DNA of 64,000 nt from Hofstenia miamia (GCA_004352715.1 SCFE01000085.1:1-64000), one strand, 5' to 3'. Shown: positions 18,681 through 31,419, counted from the stretch's first letter. A program made the numbers and translations. Notes: generated by a model not told the origin, from the sequence alone.

Positions 18681-21600
18681 GCTTGCGATATTTTTAGTAC
18701 AGCTCGCTCTCCATGGACTAATTCATCAGCCTTCCTTATGATAGTTTCTGCTCGGGATCGCTCCAGCTTGTAGTCGCGAATTCAGGTTGCTTTGTCATTT
18801 TTAGGACCGCCTCTCTTTCTGTTGTCAAGGTGCTGTGATAGCGTAAGAACTTTGCTTCTTTGATATTCTCTGAGATTGGTGTTATTTCTCACAGCTCGTT
18901 CATCTTAAGTGAAAAGATGTCATAGAATTTTCTGTAGAGATGGATACCTTTTATTGCTATCATCAGCATCATTTGCACATCTGCTCTACTTGTATGCGCC
19001 ATTTCTCAAGTATTGTTGTGTTTGGATAGAAAAACGTGAAGACTTTCCTGAGGCTTCTGGTGTTTGCTACGTCCTTGTAGAAAAAACTTATATTGTCCCT
19101 GACTTCTTCTTCTGTTATCATGGTCGAATCATTCTTATTTAATCTCATCATGGTTACTATTTCCACTCGCCTCATAACATCGTAAAATCGATATTTTTTA
19201 TCCCACAGATCCAGCCAGACCACATCATTTACTCCAGAGAACAGCATTATTGCCTTTGTTGTTCATTTGTCTATTTTGTCTCTCAATTCTTTCAATTGCT
19301 CATTTATCTGGGTATACTCATTCCTTGTTATCATTATTGAGCATTATATCCTTTGTTTTCTTGTAAGCCTCTCTATCAATTATCACTTTGGCTTTCTCTT
19401 TGGTGTTAACATAGGTCTTATATTCATGTAAAAATGTCTTCGCAATTTTAACGTTTTTCAGGATCCTCCATTGCTGCAGTACCATCAGAATAGAGACTGT
19501 CTCTGGTGGAGTGCAAATGAGGATTTTCGTCTTGATCTGTTTTTCTGTTTCTATATAGTCTTCTGATGTTGTTGGTCTGATCGTGGCTGGAAAGTTCATT
19601 TTGCTGTCTTTTAGTGTGTCCCAAAAGATCTGCGTTAGTCCTCTTCTGCTCATCTTTATCTGAATACTGTCCTTTATTTCTAATTTCGATGTGATGCATT
19701 CCACATCCACGGCTAATTGATTGTATGGTTTGAGCATTTCCTCTAGTTCCGCTATTGTGAATGCTTCTGTAAACATAAGTTTCATTGATGCAACTGTTTG
19801 TTCCTCTTTTATGTACTGGTAGTTTTTGGAGCGGATCTCCTCCAATTCTTTCATTATTTTTATTTCGACCAAGAATCTCTCATCGTCCGTATCAATCCAT
19901 TCCATTGTGTGCTCTGGTGTGGAGGCCCCCATTTTTCTATGTTGATTTTGTTGATTTGGTGTTGAGTCTTTGGGGATAGGATTAGTTGTGTTGATGTCAA
20001 TAGTTCCTCCTCCTCCAGAATTTCCTTCTGTGTTTTTGTTATCATCTCACACACTTTGACAGGTTCTGTTATACCTCCTCTCTGTATCATTTTAGTGCTC
20101 TTGATATTTTCACAAATGTGCAGCATGGGCTCTCCTTTTCATATCTCCTCATTTCTTGTTTGAGTAACTGTTGTATATTTTTGTTCTTCATCATGTTTGC
20201 TATCTCATTGGTATCTACAATTCTTCTTTTGATAATCTTTTTGGTTGTTAACCAAGGTTCTGTTTGAACCTGCCTCAGCCACATTTCCGATGTAGCACCC
20301 CACATGTATTTCTTCATGGGTTTATCGAATATTGTTATTTCTTCTGGTCCTATTCCTGTTATATTTCCCATATCTACCATTGACATCCTTCCCATCAGGC
20401 TCTTGTTAACCATTATTCTGCTAATGAATTTTTCAATTTCTTGCATTGGCTTTTTGAGTTTGTCAGGGGATGTCAATTTCTTGACGTGTCTTTTGAGTAG
20501 CCCATTTTTTGCTTGAGTGTTTATTGGGGACATCACTATCTCGTATTTTTTGCTTTCATAAGTCTATGTTGCCCTGCTCTTGAAATTGGTAATCGCAGTT
20601 CTTGCTCCTGTGTTGTGAATATTGCCAGCAACCATGCAGATGTTCTGAATCTAATCTCTGGGCATTCTTTTCTTCAAATATCATGTTTTGTTAGTGCTAC
20701 CTTTATTGTTTTATGGTATCTTTTCAACAGAGCTTCTATATCTATTTCAGGCCATTCTTCATTAGTTTTATTCTGTAGTTTCATTACCTTTCCATATTTC
20801 TTGTATCTGTTTGATGTGCTCCTGTCTTTGTGTGAGGCTGCACTTGATGGATAGCGTATTGGCTTTTTCCACGCCCTCTGCATTTGTTGTCAGTTCTATC
20901 ATTTTTATCTGTTTAAATAGCTCTATTGCTATGCAAGGGTCCACCATTAGTCTGCAGTAAGCTACCCAATAATCTATTTGTAAGTCTAGGCATATTAACT
21001 CTGCTTTTCCCATAGGAACATGTTTTCCACTCGCATTTGTAGATCACCCAGAAATGGTGGCAGTTCTTTGATAGTTGTTCTTCCAATGATCACTATTCTT
21101 ATACCTTGGACACTTGCCATCCTCAGTCTTTGTTCCAGTTGTTTTTCTAAATTTTTATTGTATTCTTTTTCTTTGAGGATGTAAATGATTATTAAGTTAT
21201 CCTTATCAATGTTGATTTCTGGTATTCTTGCTATCTGTTCTATGTATGCCATGATTCTTTGAGCTGTCTTGAGTGAAATTTTTGTCGAATGTGACATGCA
21301 CTGTGCTGCGCATATATGGCCTTTCTACCATCTCATTTAGTTCTCTCTGGTAGCTTATTATCATATTGACCATCAGTCTCTTCTGTGCATCTAGCATGAT
21401 GGGTAGATTGCTGCCCTCTGTTTTTGTTACTCTTCTTATATGGGCTTTCATTTCCAGTGACAGCTTTTCATATGCAATATTTCTCATTTTTACTGTTCCC
21501 ATGAAATAGGGGTGCAGTGTTTCTCTGTCTATTTTCAACATCCTTTTCTCTCTTTCTTTTGAGTGTATAGTTCTATCTGATGTAGTCTCAGAGGGGGCAT

Positions 21601-21697
21601 GTAGCTGGGTAATCCTTAGTGGTTTGCTGGTGCTCAGCTCACCGTCCAGTGAGTCCATGCTGATGGTTTCTACTGAGTCACCCTTGAGTTGGCTCAC
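18681..21697 (-). pseudogene. ORF3 of element B (broken)
   Basis: About 1,000 codons between integrase linker and LTR, in overlapping open pieces separated by frameshifts. Conserved marks shared with family 1 and C: ETLHPYFMGT (about 21,500), RSTVHVTFD (about 21,290), NLIIIYILKEKEY...GIRIVIIG (about 21,100-21,190), MKKYMWGATSE (about 20,300), the FFYPNTTI block (about 19,020) and LMIAIKGIHLY past it in another frame. No signal peptide or transmembrane segment appears. Its place is that of env, but nothing is env-like. Long helical, Lys/Glu-rich segments prevail (HTMEWIDTDDERFLVEIKI). Function unknown; an RNA- or nucleocapsid-binding role would be speculation. Confidence 0.7.
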
Positions 21698-22560
21698 ACA
21701 GTTGACTCTTTCAGAAATTGACCAGTTGTGGGATCCATAGATATGTCAGCCTCTAATTGCTTTCCTATGCATACAGTTCTTCACCCACTTACACCTTCCC
21801 CAGAAACTCCAATTGTCACACTGCCCTCAAATTGCAAAGTGCACTGGAGGGAAGGTTGAGCTGCTTTGCGCAAGTTCTCTGCTTGCCCTTGAATCTGCAT
21901 TGCAGATCTCTGGGGTTTTCACTGGTTCTCTGCTTGCCCTCAAATTGGTGGTGCAGATCTCCAGTGGGAGAGGCATTAATGTGTCTTTTCATTCCCTGCC
22001 CTTGAATCAGCATTGGGGAATACTTGGATGCCTTCTCACTCTGCGCCTTCAATTAGTCAGTGGTTCGTTCTCACTCCTTTCACCTTCTGTCTGATGTCTG
22101 GTTCAAGATCCTCTGTGTATTCTTCCCTGCAGATTTGACGTTGTCATCTCCTTGGCTCTCTGGTTTTGGTGCACTCTTTTGCTCTTTGGTTGTTGCTGTT
22201 GCATCTTGCTCAATTTGCCCAAATTCAGTAAGTAAGTTTAGATCCCACACCTTGGGGTCATATATATATCTATCTCTTGCTGCTTGCCTTGGCAGCTCTC
22301 TCATTTGTACATTTAAATTACTGATATTTGTTTCAAAATCCTCATTGAAACCTTCTTCCAGTAAGCTATCTAGTTCGCCTATATCATACATAATTTCATT
22401 TCCATTAATTCAGTTTATTTTAAATTCAACATTGTCATCTAGTCTAAACTCTTCAATGTCTGCTGTTGCTCATTTTAGGTTCTTAAAATGTAGTAGTCTG
22501 CCATTATTTAGTGTGTACTCATTATTTGGCAGTACTTAAGTTATTTTGTGTGGACCTGAA
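21698..22560 (-). other. Element B integrase-ORF3 linker with short tandem repeats
   Basis: Minus-strand remnants of the pol C-terminus (YDIGELDSLLEEGFNEDFE) lead to an imperfect minisatellite at about 21,816-22,052, with units such as FEGKQRTSENPRDLQC and FKGKQRTCAKQL. Related DNA (CCCTTGAATCAGCATTGGGGAATACTT) recurs within B near 25,070-25,160 and 25,396-25,470. Confidence 0.5.
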
Positions 22561-23786
22561 CAAATTGTTTTTAACTTTCAGACCTGGTTCATGTCTATAA
22601 ATTTCATTGTTGTGAATGCATAGACTGTATTGCCTATTTTTTGTGCATTACTGATTGTCCATTTTTTCACTGTAGGAAAAATATTGCATTGATAATAGCA
22701 TTGCTGCCTCTCTTCTGAACATGGCCTTGAATGGTGTTATTCCTGTTGTTAAGTGTACAGATGTATTATAAAAGTATTTAATCATTTCAATCACTTCACA
22801 CCACTTATGACCTCCTATTCTTGATGTTGTAACTCTTATCAGTTTAATCAGCGTCCTGTTCAACCTTTCTACTGTGCCATTTGCCTGTGGGTGATAAGCT
22901 GTCCTCCTTTTGCTAACTATTTCCAGTAGGCGTGACATTTCCTGAAATAGATTACTTTCAAATTGTGGCCCTTTGTCTGTGATTATTGTCTCCATGGGTC
23001 CAAACTTTAAGATCCACTCTTTCATTACTATTTCCACAGTTGTTTCTGCTGTTGTGTTCTTCATTGGGATCATTCTTGCATACTTGGTAAAGTTATCTAC
23101 CATTACTATTAAGTGTTGATACCCCTCTTCATCCTTTGACAGCATTTCTAGATCTATGTGCACGATTTTGTTAGGTTGTGTTGCTATGATCTTTTCTAGT
23201 GGTGCCCTCTGCATCAGGAAATGCTGTTTGTTGTTAAGGAGGCATGTCATACACTTGTTGATTATCTCCTTGGGGACTTTTCTCACTGCTGTTGTGATAA
23301 ATCTTGCATTAAAGGTACTCTCAGTTTGTGTGATGCCTAGATGACCTTTTTTGTGCACTTTCCTTATAAAGTCTCATTTGCAATATTCTGGTATCACAAT
23401 CCTGTTGTTGTGTGCTTCCACATATAGGAGTCCATTCTTATTTCTTTTCCATTTGTACCTTTCATAGTAGCATGCTTTTAATCACAACAATTTTAGGCTT
23501 TGTTCCTGTAGCTTTCTTATGATCTTGTTCAATATCACATCATCTTTTTGTTTTTCTATGATCTCATATTCCAATATCTCTTCCTTGATCACAATTGGCA
23601 ACACTGCTTGTCCCTTCTTATCAACATTTTTTTCCGGGAAATTCTTCATACTCCATATGAGGTAGGAATTTAAACTTCTTTTTCTCCGTCTTCTTTGACT
23701 GCTCTCTTTGGTACTCTGGGAGTGCAGTCCACAAATTGGCGTTGGTATGAAATGTCCCTCTTTGATGTTCAATGGTAAAGGTGAAT
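22561..23786 (-). pseudogene. Integrase of element B (broken)
   Basis: The main open piece is 22648-23358. Zinc-domain remnant: MHKKGHLGITQTE with CMTC. DDE core: Asp in IVHIDLEML, Asp in IITDKGPQFESN and Glu in GTVERLNRTLIKLIRV. The linker back to RNase H (23482-23790) is Lys/Arg-rich and frameshifted. A GPY/F-type C-terminal module is not clear. It is about as distant from family 1 as element C is, so a separate lineage. Confidence 0.8.
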
Positions 23787-25000
23787 TCATTGAGGTATTT
23801 GATCCACCTTAATAATTAGGAAATGCCTAAATTTCTTGATGCTCTCAATCAACACAAGCATTTCTAGCTTTGTTGATTGATAATTCTCCTCACTTGCCTT
23901 CAGTTTATGGCTGAAGAACTGTATCAGCACTTCCTTGTTTTTCTTCAATTGTCCAAGTGTTGCTCCAATTGCTACCTTACTAGCATTGCAATCCAGGATG
24001 AATGTTTCACTGTAGTCAGGTGTATTCAATGATGGTAGCTTGGCTAACTCCTCCTTTATATTGTCTAGTTCTTCCTGCTCCTGCCAACTCCATATAAAAG
24101 GCACTGATTTTCTCATTAGCTGTGTCATCTTGGCAGTTTTTCCTGTGATGTTGGGTATAAATGTTCCCATTATCCTCTGTATCTTTTTTGTTGTTTAGCT
24201 TCTCTATTCTCTAGATCATGTCTCTTGCATTATCTTTCATGCATATCCACCCCTTCTTGATCACTCATCCTAGGAATATGATCTTTTCATTTAATATACC
24301 ACATTTGTGACCATTAATTTGTAAACCTGCTTTCTCCAGGATCAATAGTGTCATTTCCAATTTCTCTAAATGCTCTTCTATAGTGTCACTTGTTACAATG
24401 ATGTTGTTGATGTATGAATTCATGCCTTCCTCCATTTTGTGCCTCTTGTTCTTCAATACTTTTGTTATATATCTTTGAAAGGTTGCTGGCATGTTACATA
24501 AACCAAAAGCCATGTATATCCATTCATATAAGCCATATGGAGTGATAAACACCGTCTTTTCAATATATTCTTCTTCCATTTTGACTTGCCAATATGCTTT
24601 ACATAGATCTATCAACATACAATATTTGTGCTTGCTCACTTTGTATAGCATATCCTCTATTCTAGGAAGTGGGTACAAGTCCTTTTTTGTTACTTCATTC
24701 AGTTTTCAGAAGTCTATACATAGTCTGTACCTTTCTCCTTGCTTTACAAACACTGTAAGTGCCATGTATGGACTTTTGCTGGGTCAGATTATTTTATTGT
24801 TGATTAGTTTGTTGAGTATTCTGTTGTATTCATCCTTCATCTGCTCTGGCACTCATCTCACTGGCAGTTTTATTGGCTTGTTCATTGTTGTGATTATCTT
24901 GTGTGTTTCACCTATTGCCTAGCCCATGTTTATTTCTCCATAATTGAATATTCCTTTATGTCTCTCCAGCACCTCTCTGAGTTGTTGTAGTTGTGTTTCA
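23787..25000 (-). pseudogene. pol: Reverse transcriptase and RNase H of element B (inactive)
   Basis: RT pieces: YRLCID region near 24,730, YPLPRIEDMLYKVSKHKY, LIDLCKAYWQVKM (first Asp kept), AFGLCNMPATFQRY and SYINNIIV, where the catalytic YxDD box has become YINN, both Asp lost. RNase H: FILDCNASKVAIGATL, then KKFRHFLI, where Arg stands at the position that is a TGA in the plus-strand family-1 copy. Stops and frameshifts are common. Confidence 0.8.
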
Positions 25001-25466
25001 TTTAAATTTTGGTATTCCTCCTCCAACAGATCTGGTGTTTTATAGTGATCTTCTTCATTTGCTTTCACCCCTCTGCCCTCCAGTCAGCTGTGGGGAGTAC
25101 TTGCTACATTGATGGTTTTTGTCCACTCCCCCTCGAATCAGCAGTGTGGAGTACCTCCTGTTTTCATTTGTAAGTCCTCAAATCAACCATACAAACTACT
25201 CTGCTCATTGATGTCTTNTAACTATCTTGTGTGTTTCTCCTATTGCCTGGCCCACACTTATTTCTCCATAATTGAATATTCATTTGTCTTTCCAGCACCT
25301 CTCTGAGTTGTTGTAGTTGTATTTCATTTAAATGTTGGTATTCCTCTTCCAGCAGGTCTGGTGTTTTGTATTGATCTTCTTCATTTGCTTTCATCCCTCT
25401 GCCCTTGAAGTGGCTGTGGGGAGTACTTGCTACATTGATGGTTTTCATCCACTCACCCTTGAGTTG
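24892..25466 (-). repeat. Diverged direct duplication around a single N
   Basis: 24892-25143 and 25219-25466 are about 85-90% alike (RT N-terminal region: the GELREVLERQ stretch and what follows) and are separated by about 75 bp ending in an N at 25218. Unlike the 32298 case the copies differ, so this is not a simple overlap of identical reads. Confidence 0.7.
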
Positions 25467-25840
25467 CAGGAATATTATTCCCATGAATAGTGTATGCTTC
25501 TCATGTAGTCATGAGTACTGCATCCAGTGTCCTCTGCATGTGGTTGCCCTTGCTTGGCAGTGGTGCTCTCCTTAGCTCATCATGGGGAATGCTCTCATCT
25601 CATATTATCTGGTTTTGGGTTAAGTTGCCTGTGCACTTGTCTACTACTAATTGCATTACTATCAAAATCAACCTCAGTGAGGTTTTCTTCCTTACATTCA
25701 GTTAAATTATTGTAAGTCTCATATTCATTTATACCATCATCAACTAGCATAAAATTGCTGCTGTCATCAATAATTGCATTTACAATATCATGGACAGCTC
25801 ATTTAAGCCTCTGAAAATGGGCAATTTTCCCATTACTCAA
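25467..25840 (-). pseudogene. Pol end/ORF3 linker of element C
   Basis: Minus-strand reading continues from the integrase GPF module through an acidic linker (NAIIDDSSNFMLVDDGIN, then EYETYNNLTECKEENL) that parallels the family-1 linker IDNGINVFETYDNLTKFAEE. Similarity to C ends near 25,560, where element-B sequence begins. Confidence 0.6.
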
Positions 25841-27054
25841 TAAATACTTGTGGTGGTCAAGCACCTTAACAACAGTAAATGGTCCTTGCCAAATTGTGGC
25901 AAGCTTATTGACCTGATTTGGATCAGTGAATTAGTGAGGAAAATAAGCAAAGACTTTGGTGCCTTGCTTGTGAGCTTTGCCATATAGTTTGTGATTAAAG
26001 TTATGCTTCTGGCATATAACAGACTGATTAGTGTTGCAACAGATGGTGAGGTGAACTTCTTGCAGCCCATGCAACATATGATTAACAAAATTCTCCAAAG
26101 TGGGCTCATGGTATCCAGGATACATTACCAAGAGGGGCATACTTGCCTCACTCCCAAACATTGCCTTAAATGGGCTCACTTTAGTAGTAAAGTAAAAGGC
26201 AGTGTTGTAAAAGTACTCTACTGTCTCTATTACTTGTTTCCAGTTCCTGCCAGCAGCTCTTGAGAGAGTAACTCAAATCAACTTAATAACAGTGTGGTTG
26301 AGTTGCTCCAAAACACTGTTCAACTGCAGGTGGTATGCAGTTATAAACTTGTGTAATATCCCCAATTCTTTGGTGAGGGTCTCTATTAATTGATTATCAA
26401 ATTGGAGGCTATGATCTGAAATTAGGTGCTCTATCAGCCCAAGTGTGAGTATCCATTCCTTCATGATCTTTTTGCCAATGACCTCTGTGGTGGTGCTGTT
26501 CAGGGGGACTAATGAAGCATAGTTAGTAAAGTGGTCAATGAGTACAAGTAGATATTGGTATCCCTGATCATTGTGGGACAATTTTTCAAGATCCATGTGG
26601 ACAACCTTCTTTCTGCTGTGTGACTCTGTAGCTCAGCTCTCTGTTCTAGGAAGTGCCCAGTTCCTTGTAATAGACAGGTCTCACATTTATCAATGATATC
26701 AAGAACTGTGGTATCATAAGGATGCTCAAGGATGCTGATGGTGATGTAACATGAATTGAATATTTGCTCTGTCTCTATAATGATTAAGTGGCCTTGCTCA
26801 TGTATCTTTCTTACTAGATCTCTACAGAAATACTCTGGGACAGCCAGGGGGTTGTTTTGAGTTTTCACATATAAGAAACCCTTCAGCCTTTTCAAGATTT
26901 TGGAGGGCACCTTATCATGTTGTTGGTAGGTCATGATTTCATCTTCTGTGATTTCCTCCTTGATGAGAATGGGCAGAATAGCTTTGCCATGGCAATCAGC
27001 ATTGATCTCTGGAAGGGGTTCATATTCAGTTGTTGGTATAAATCTGAACAGCAT
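25841..27054 (-). pseudogene. Integrase of element C (broken)
   Basis: Zinc domain near 26,690-26,830 (KIHEQGHL ... CETC). DDE core: HMDLEKLS, ISDHSLQFDNQ and VLEQLNH (Asp, Asp, Glu kept, flanks changed: the Gly-Pro after the second Asp and the Pro-Gln-Ala-Asn block are altered). GPF module: WQGPFTVVKVLDHHKYLL (near 25,880). Several frameshifts. Confidence 0.8.
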
Positions 27055-28440
27055 CTTCTGACCAGGAGGTTTCCTTAAGTCATGTTTGTAGCTGAGTAGA
27101 GCAGTCCAATAGTCTGCATTGAGATAGAGTCTCCCAGGATGATGCTTGATGGTAAAAGAAAAATCATTTAGGTACTCTATCCATCACAATGCTATATTGG
27201 ATTTGTCTCCTGAGAATGTTTTCAACCAGGTGAGGGCAGAGTTATCAGTTCACAAAGTGAAATTTTGCCCAAGAATGAAATAACAGAACTTCTTTAGGCT
27301 CTTAACATTTCCAACTTGGTGGCACCATAGTTCTGTTCAGTGTTCCATAGCTTCTGACTGAAATATTGAACAGGGCTCTCAACACCCTCAATTATCTGAG
27401 TTAACATGCCACTGATGGCAACTGAACTAGCATTGCAGTCAACTATGAACTCATGAGAATAGTCAGGTGTGTTAAGGCTTGGAATTTTTCTGAGTTCCAA
27501 CTTGATGGCATCAAGTCCCTCCTGCTCAGAACACATCCATTTGAATTCTACACTGCATCTCAGCAAGTTCAAAATATGCTTAGTTTTATTTGCTAATGCA
27601 GGTATGAAGTTGCCATAATAATTGAGGAAGCCCATAAGCCTCTGGATGTCCTTTTGAGATTGTGGAGTTTTGATGAGGTCCAAGTGATCTTTGGCGTCAT
27701 TCTTGATTGAAATACAGCACAGCTTGATGACTCTAACAATAAAAGTCACTCATGGCTGGATCAAGGCACACTTATTACTGTTCACATGTAAACTGGCTCT
27801 ATGGAGGATACTAAGCATTTTGTTCAGCTTTTCAATGTGCTCTGCAAAGGTGTTACTCACCACAAGGATATCATCCATATAGGCAGTAATGCTGGGTTCT
27901 AATACATTTGATCCATCTGTCAGCACTTGGGTCACATAGCACTGAAAGGTAGCAGGCACATTACAAAGCCTGAAAGCCATGTACTACTATTTAAAGAGGC
28001 CATACAGAGTGATGAAGGCTGTCTTTGGAATGTCTGTTGGCTGCATAGGGACCTGCCAGTAGACCTTACACAGGTCCAAACACAATCAAAATTTAAAGTG
28101 GCTTGCATTGTAAAGCAAGTCTTCTATGAGCAGAAGAGGATATGCATCCTTTAAAATCACATCATTAAGCTTTGTAAAATCAATGCACAAGCAATACTTG
28201 TTGCCCTGCTTAATGAAAACAGTGGGTGCTGCATAGGGACTGTTACTGTTCTGTATTATGCCATTCTCAAGCAGATTGCTGAGGATCCTCTCATATTCAG
28301 TCCACAGGTTCTCCAGTACTCACAGTACTGGCAAATGGATGGGTAAATCATTCTTAGTTATGATTGAGTGTTGCTCACCCACAGTCTGACCCACACTGAT
28401 GGATCCATAGTTGAACAACTCATTCTGTCACCAAAGCAGT
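27055..28440 (-). pseudogene. pol: Reverse transcriptase and RNase H of element C (broken)
   Basis: RT: LCLDLCKVYWQVPM (first Asp kept, about 28,070), AFRLCNVPATFQCY, AYMDDILVVSNTF (catalytic Asp pair kept, about 27,875) and LMGFLNYYGNFIP. RNase H: IVDCNASSVAIS, KKFCYFILG and TDNSALTW, with a TGA just before TDNSAL where the plus-strand family-1 copy has Arg (CGC). At the position where that copy has TGA, C has TGT (Cys). Confidence 0.8.
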
Positions 28441-29301
28441 TGAATCAAAGACTTCTGTTCCTTTAGGCTGAGGTGGGGATGCGACTCTTCTGAGAAGGTG
28501 GGGATCCTCACAGAGTTAGAAAGCTCCTGCAAATTATCAATTGCTGTGAAGATGGGCAGACATGCAGTGGTGTGCTGTTCCAGCCAAACAGGCATAGAGA
28601 TAATAGTTAGCTTTGATGGGTCCATTTGGACTACAGAAGTGGAACTGTTGAGGATGGTAATACTAGTCTTACCACCAGAGATGTGGCAGAGGTCAGGGGA
28701 GAAGTTGATGCCTTTATAATGCTTCCCCTTTTGTCCAGTGATCATAATGTCGCCATTGTAACTAGACTTGGTAGAGACAGCAACTCTTTACCAATGTTGT
28801 GGCTCAAGGACTACTTCCTCAGCAAGATGTAGATGAACTTCCTCCTTGAGGATGGTGGTCAATTCTTGCTGATGTTCACTATCACAAATGGAGATGGTGT
28901 TTTTTCCATAGTCAATTATGTAAGAGTTTTTCTCAAGAAAATCATTAACAAGGATGATGTCATAGGGTAAAGGCTGATCACAGGTGTCAACAACAATTAA
29001 GTCCACACAAAGCAACTCTTGACAAATCCATAATTCAAGGTTGGGCATTTGGCCCTTGAGCAAGATTGCATTTCTGAGGCATCTAATAGGCAAACAGTTG
29101 ACAGATATAAATCATTTCTTTTCAAACACAGTTTGTGACAGCACTCATCACTTATAATCAAAGTGGAGGCTCCAGTGTTGATTGTAGCATTGATAAGAAT
29201 TCCATTTATATCCACAGGGATAATGTTAGTAAGCATCAGTGATGTGACTACCAAAACTTCCTGTGCATATTTGTTGGGAGATGGTGCTCCATTCAGTTTG
29301 A
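28441..29301 (-). pseudogene. Aspartic protease and linker of element C (broken)
   Basis: The protease reads INATINTGASTLIISDECC (about 29,140-29,200): the catalytic Asp of DTG is Asn. C-terminal block: PYDIILVNDFLEKNSYIIDYG. The linker keeps HWxQVA..., GEKHYKGINFSPDLC and VVQMDPSKLTIISMP, where family 1 has a TGA against the Gln. Protease frame is -1 to gag, as in family 1. Confidence 0.75.
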
Positions 29302-30915
29302 CAGATCAGTTAATTTAAGAGGTGAAGCAGGTAAGGGCTCTTCTGCTTCATTGATGACAAAACTGTTCCCATCTGCAACTAAGCAGCTTCATGTGGCCTT
29401 CTGACCACAATGGTAACAGTGAGTTTGATCAGTGTCTAGTTTCATCTTTTATACAGAAGTGTCTGCTGATTAGGACACTTTTGGAGCAGCATGGCCAGCT
29501 TTCAGCTTGCTGACATCTTTGTTGATTCAAGTAGTATTGCACATCATGTACACAATGCTGATTGCCTTTTTGATAATTAGGTTAAGATCATCTTTGGGGT
29601 CACATTTTAATTCAAGACAGCTGCAGATATTTGGCAGGAAACCCAACAAATATATGAAAAGAGTTCATGCTTTGAGTATTCCAAAGTCAACTTACTCAGA
29701 TGGAATAGCCTTTCAACCTGGGTGATATAGGTCCAAACATCATCTTCTTTCTTGAAGGAGAGATCACATAAGAGAGTCTTATATTGGTGGTTGAGGAGCA
29801 TGATAGTGGTCTTTGAAGTGACCAATAAGTAACTGGTAATTAGTCTTGACTTCCCTATCCAGCATCATATACTGATTGTAGGCAAGGCCTTGCAAGTAAA
29901 TTGGAAACTGGGTAATGGTTTAGTCTTGTATTGCATTATACTGCTTCATAGTTAGCTTGAATAAGAATAGCCACTTGTTGAACAACTGGGAAATCTTATT
30001 GATTTTTCCTGTAAATTTTAGTAATACAGAGTGTTGGTTGAATAAATTTGTTTGTCCAGTTCCAGTTGCTTTAAGAGGAAGGATCAACTGGGTGATCTGT
30101 GGCCAACATGCTGTCACAGGATCACCTGAATGCCAAGGAGTTGCTGATACTGAAACAGTAGGCACAACTGAGGTATTGACTGGTGCTGGGGGTGAAACTG
30201 TTGCACTTGGAACACACGGACTTAGAGTAGCAACTGTAGTTAACATGGATACCTGTGTCAAAGCAGACTGTGTAAAAGTAGGAGCTCCAGTTGTAAATAA
30301 AGAAGCTGGAGTTACAAATTGAGGCGTCAATGAGGAGACAGGAGGCAGACTTAGGGCACTAGGAAGGTGTGCCAAAATCATCTGTGCAATGACTTCTGTG
30401 AGTTGGACAGAAAAAGCATTTAAAGCACAGTCTAACATATCATGAGTTACATACTCTGGGTCACAGAAGGGTGTGAGGTAAGATGACAGGGGGTGGTCTC
30501 CAATGGAATCAGCTGTGGAGATGCAGGTGGTGATGGCATAGTGAGATTCTGAACTTGTAGTTCCAGAGAAGTAATAGTGTTGATTAACTTTTTTCTCACA
30601 GCAAGGCATTGTTGGCTTGTTGCTGTAACTCAGATCACAGAGAGCAAGGGCCTCTCTACGCCTTTCAGCCTCTGTTGTTTGCTGTTCAGGGGGTGGTGAC
30701 ATATCACAAAAGAGAAAAGCATTGGGTGGAGCATTAGTGGTATTGAGGACTCTTCAGGAGATTGCAGGGGGTGATTGAGTAAGTGGAAGATGTGAAGTAG
30801 TATTAACAAGAGGCAAAGTTTCATTGGTACAAGGGGTAGTGTTCAGGCTACCAACACTTGCACAGGGGAGGCTCCAAGAGGGAGTCCCATTATGAGATAA
30901 AATATCAAATTCCAT
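29293..30915 (-). pseudogene. gag: Gag of element C (broken)
   Basis: ATG at 30915 begins MEFDILSHNGTPSW, then LPCASVG, aligning with the family-1 start MDLNCTVTYSPTFGTP / PCASVG. A Ser/Thr/Pro/Val-rich middle follows (30,000-30,450), then a capsid-like part (SVLLKFTGKINKISQLF; HQYKTLLCDLSFKKEDD) and a CCHC knuckle remnant (CYHCGQK, then a frameshift before the His, about 29,400-29,425). Stops at 30754 and elsewhere. The gag stop TGA (29293-29295) aligns with the family-1 TAA. Confidence 0.75.
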
Positions 30916-31419
30916 GATAATGAGAACAAGAAAGAATACAAGACAAAAATTCCAAAAACAATTCCAAACAAATTTGAGAGTATAGTCCAACAGAGTCTAG
31001 AGAAATAAAACAAATTCAGTAGGCAGCACAGTATAGGGTATGGTAATAAATCCAAATGCTAGAAGACAGAAACAACAACAAAGTAACAACCAAAAACAAT
31101 CTTAAGATGGCATCAGAGTTTGGTGACAGTTCTATAAATATCAGCTTCACTATATAGAATTGCCTGAAATTCAGGTGTAAACACAGGTTTCATGACTGGA
31201 GTACATCTGCAAACATCACTCCAACTGCTAAACTGCAACAAGATTCTGTGAGGCTGACTATGTTGCTCAACTGACACTTCTAAGGGCTAGATCACATCAT
31301 GTCAACATTTATCATGGTCAAACATGATAATGTGTAGAGAAGCTCTAAGGTCTTCATAGAAGGGAGTGACAATATGGCCCAACCTTAAACTCTCCAATTA
31401 GAACCCTCTGGAGTTTGAA
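30916..31419 (-). other. Leader of element C
   Basis: About 500 bp between primer site and gag ATG. A hydrophobic short frame (30,843-31,055) overlaps it but has no counterpart in family 1. No gene supported. Confidence 0.45.

Larger units (their letters stand above)
17773..25466 (-). mobile_element. Element B: diverged Ty3/Gypsy element, 5' part missing
   Basis: Read on the minus strand: RT (from about 25,466), RNase H, integrase, linker, ORF3, polypurine tract and 3' LTR (17773-18669). Protease, gag, primer site and 5' LTR are absent, replaced at about 25,470-25,560 by the pol end of element C in the same orientation. RT active-site loss and many stops make it inactive. Confidence 0.8.

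Noticed and set aside
22060-22539. 159-codon plus-strand hydrophobic Ser/Leu-rich frame
   Set aside because: Antisense of the acidic Glu/Asp/Lys-rich element-B linker, which yields Ser/Leu/Phe-rich reverse frames.
28498-28832. Plus-strand frames opposite element-C and E1 pol (e.g. 27,691, 28,498, 51,222, 52,509)
   Set aside because: Antisense shadows of protease and RT; no own motifs.
29957-30322. 121-codon plus-strand frame opposite element-C gag
   Set aside because: Mirror of the low-complexity Ser/Thr/Val-rich gag middle; no counterpart in family 1.
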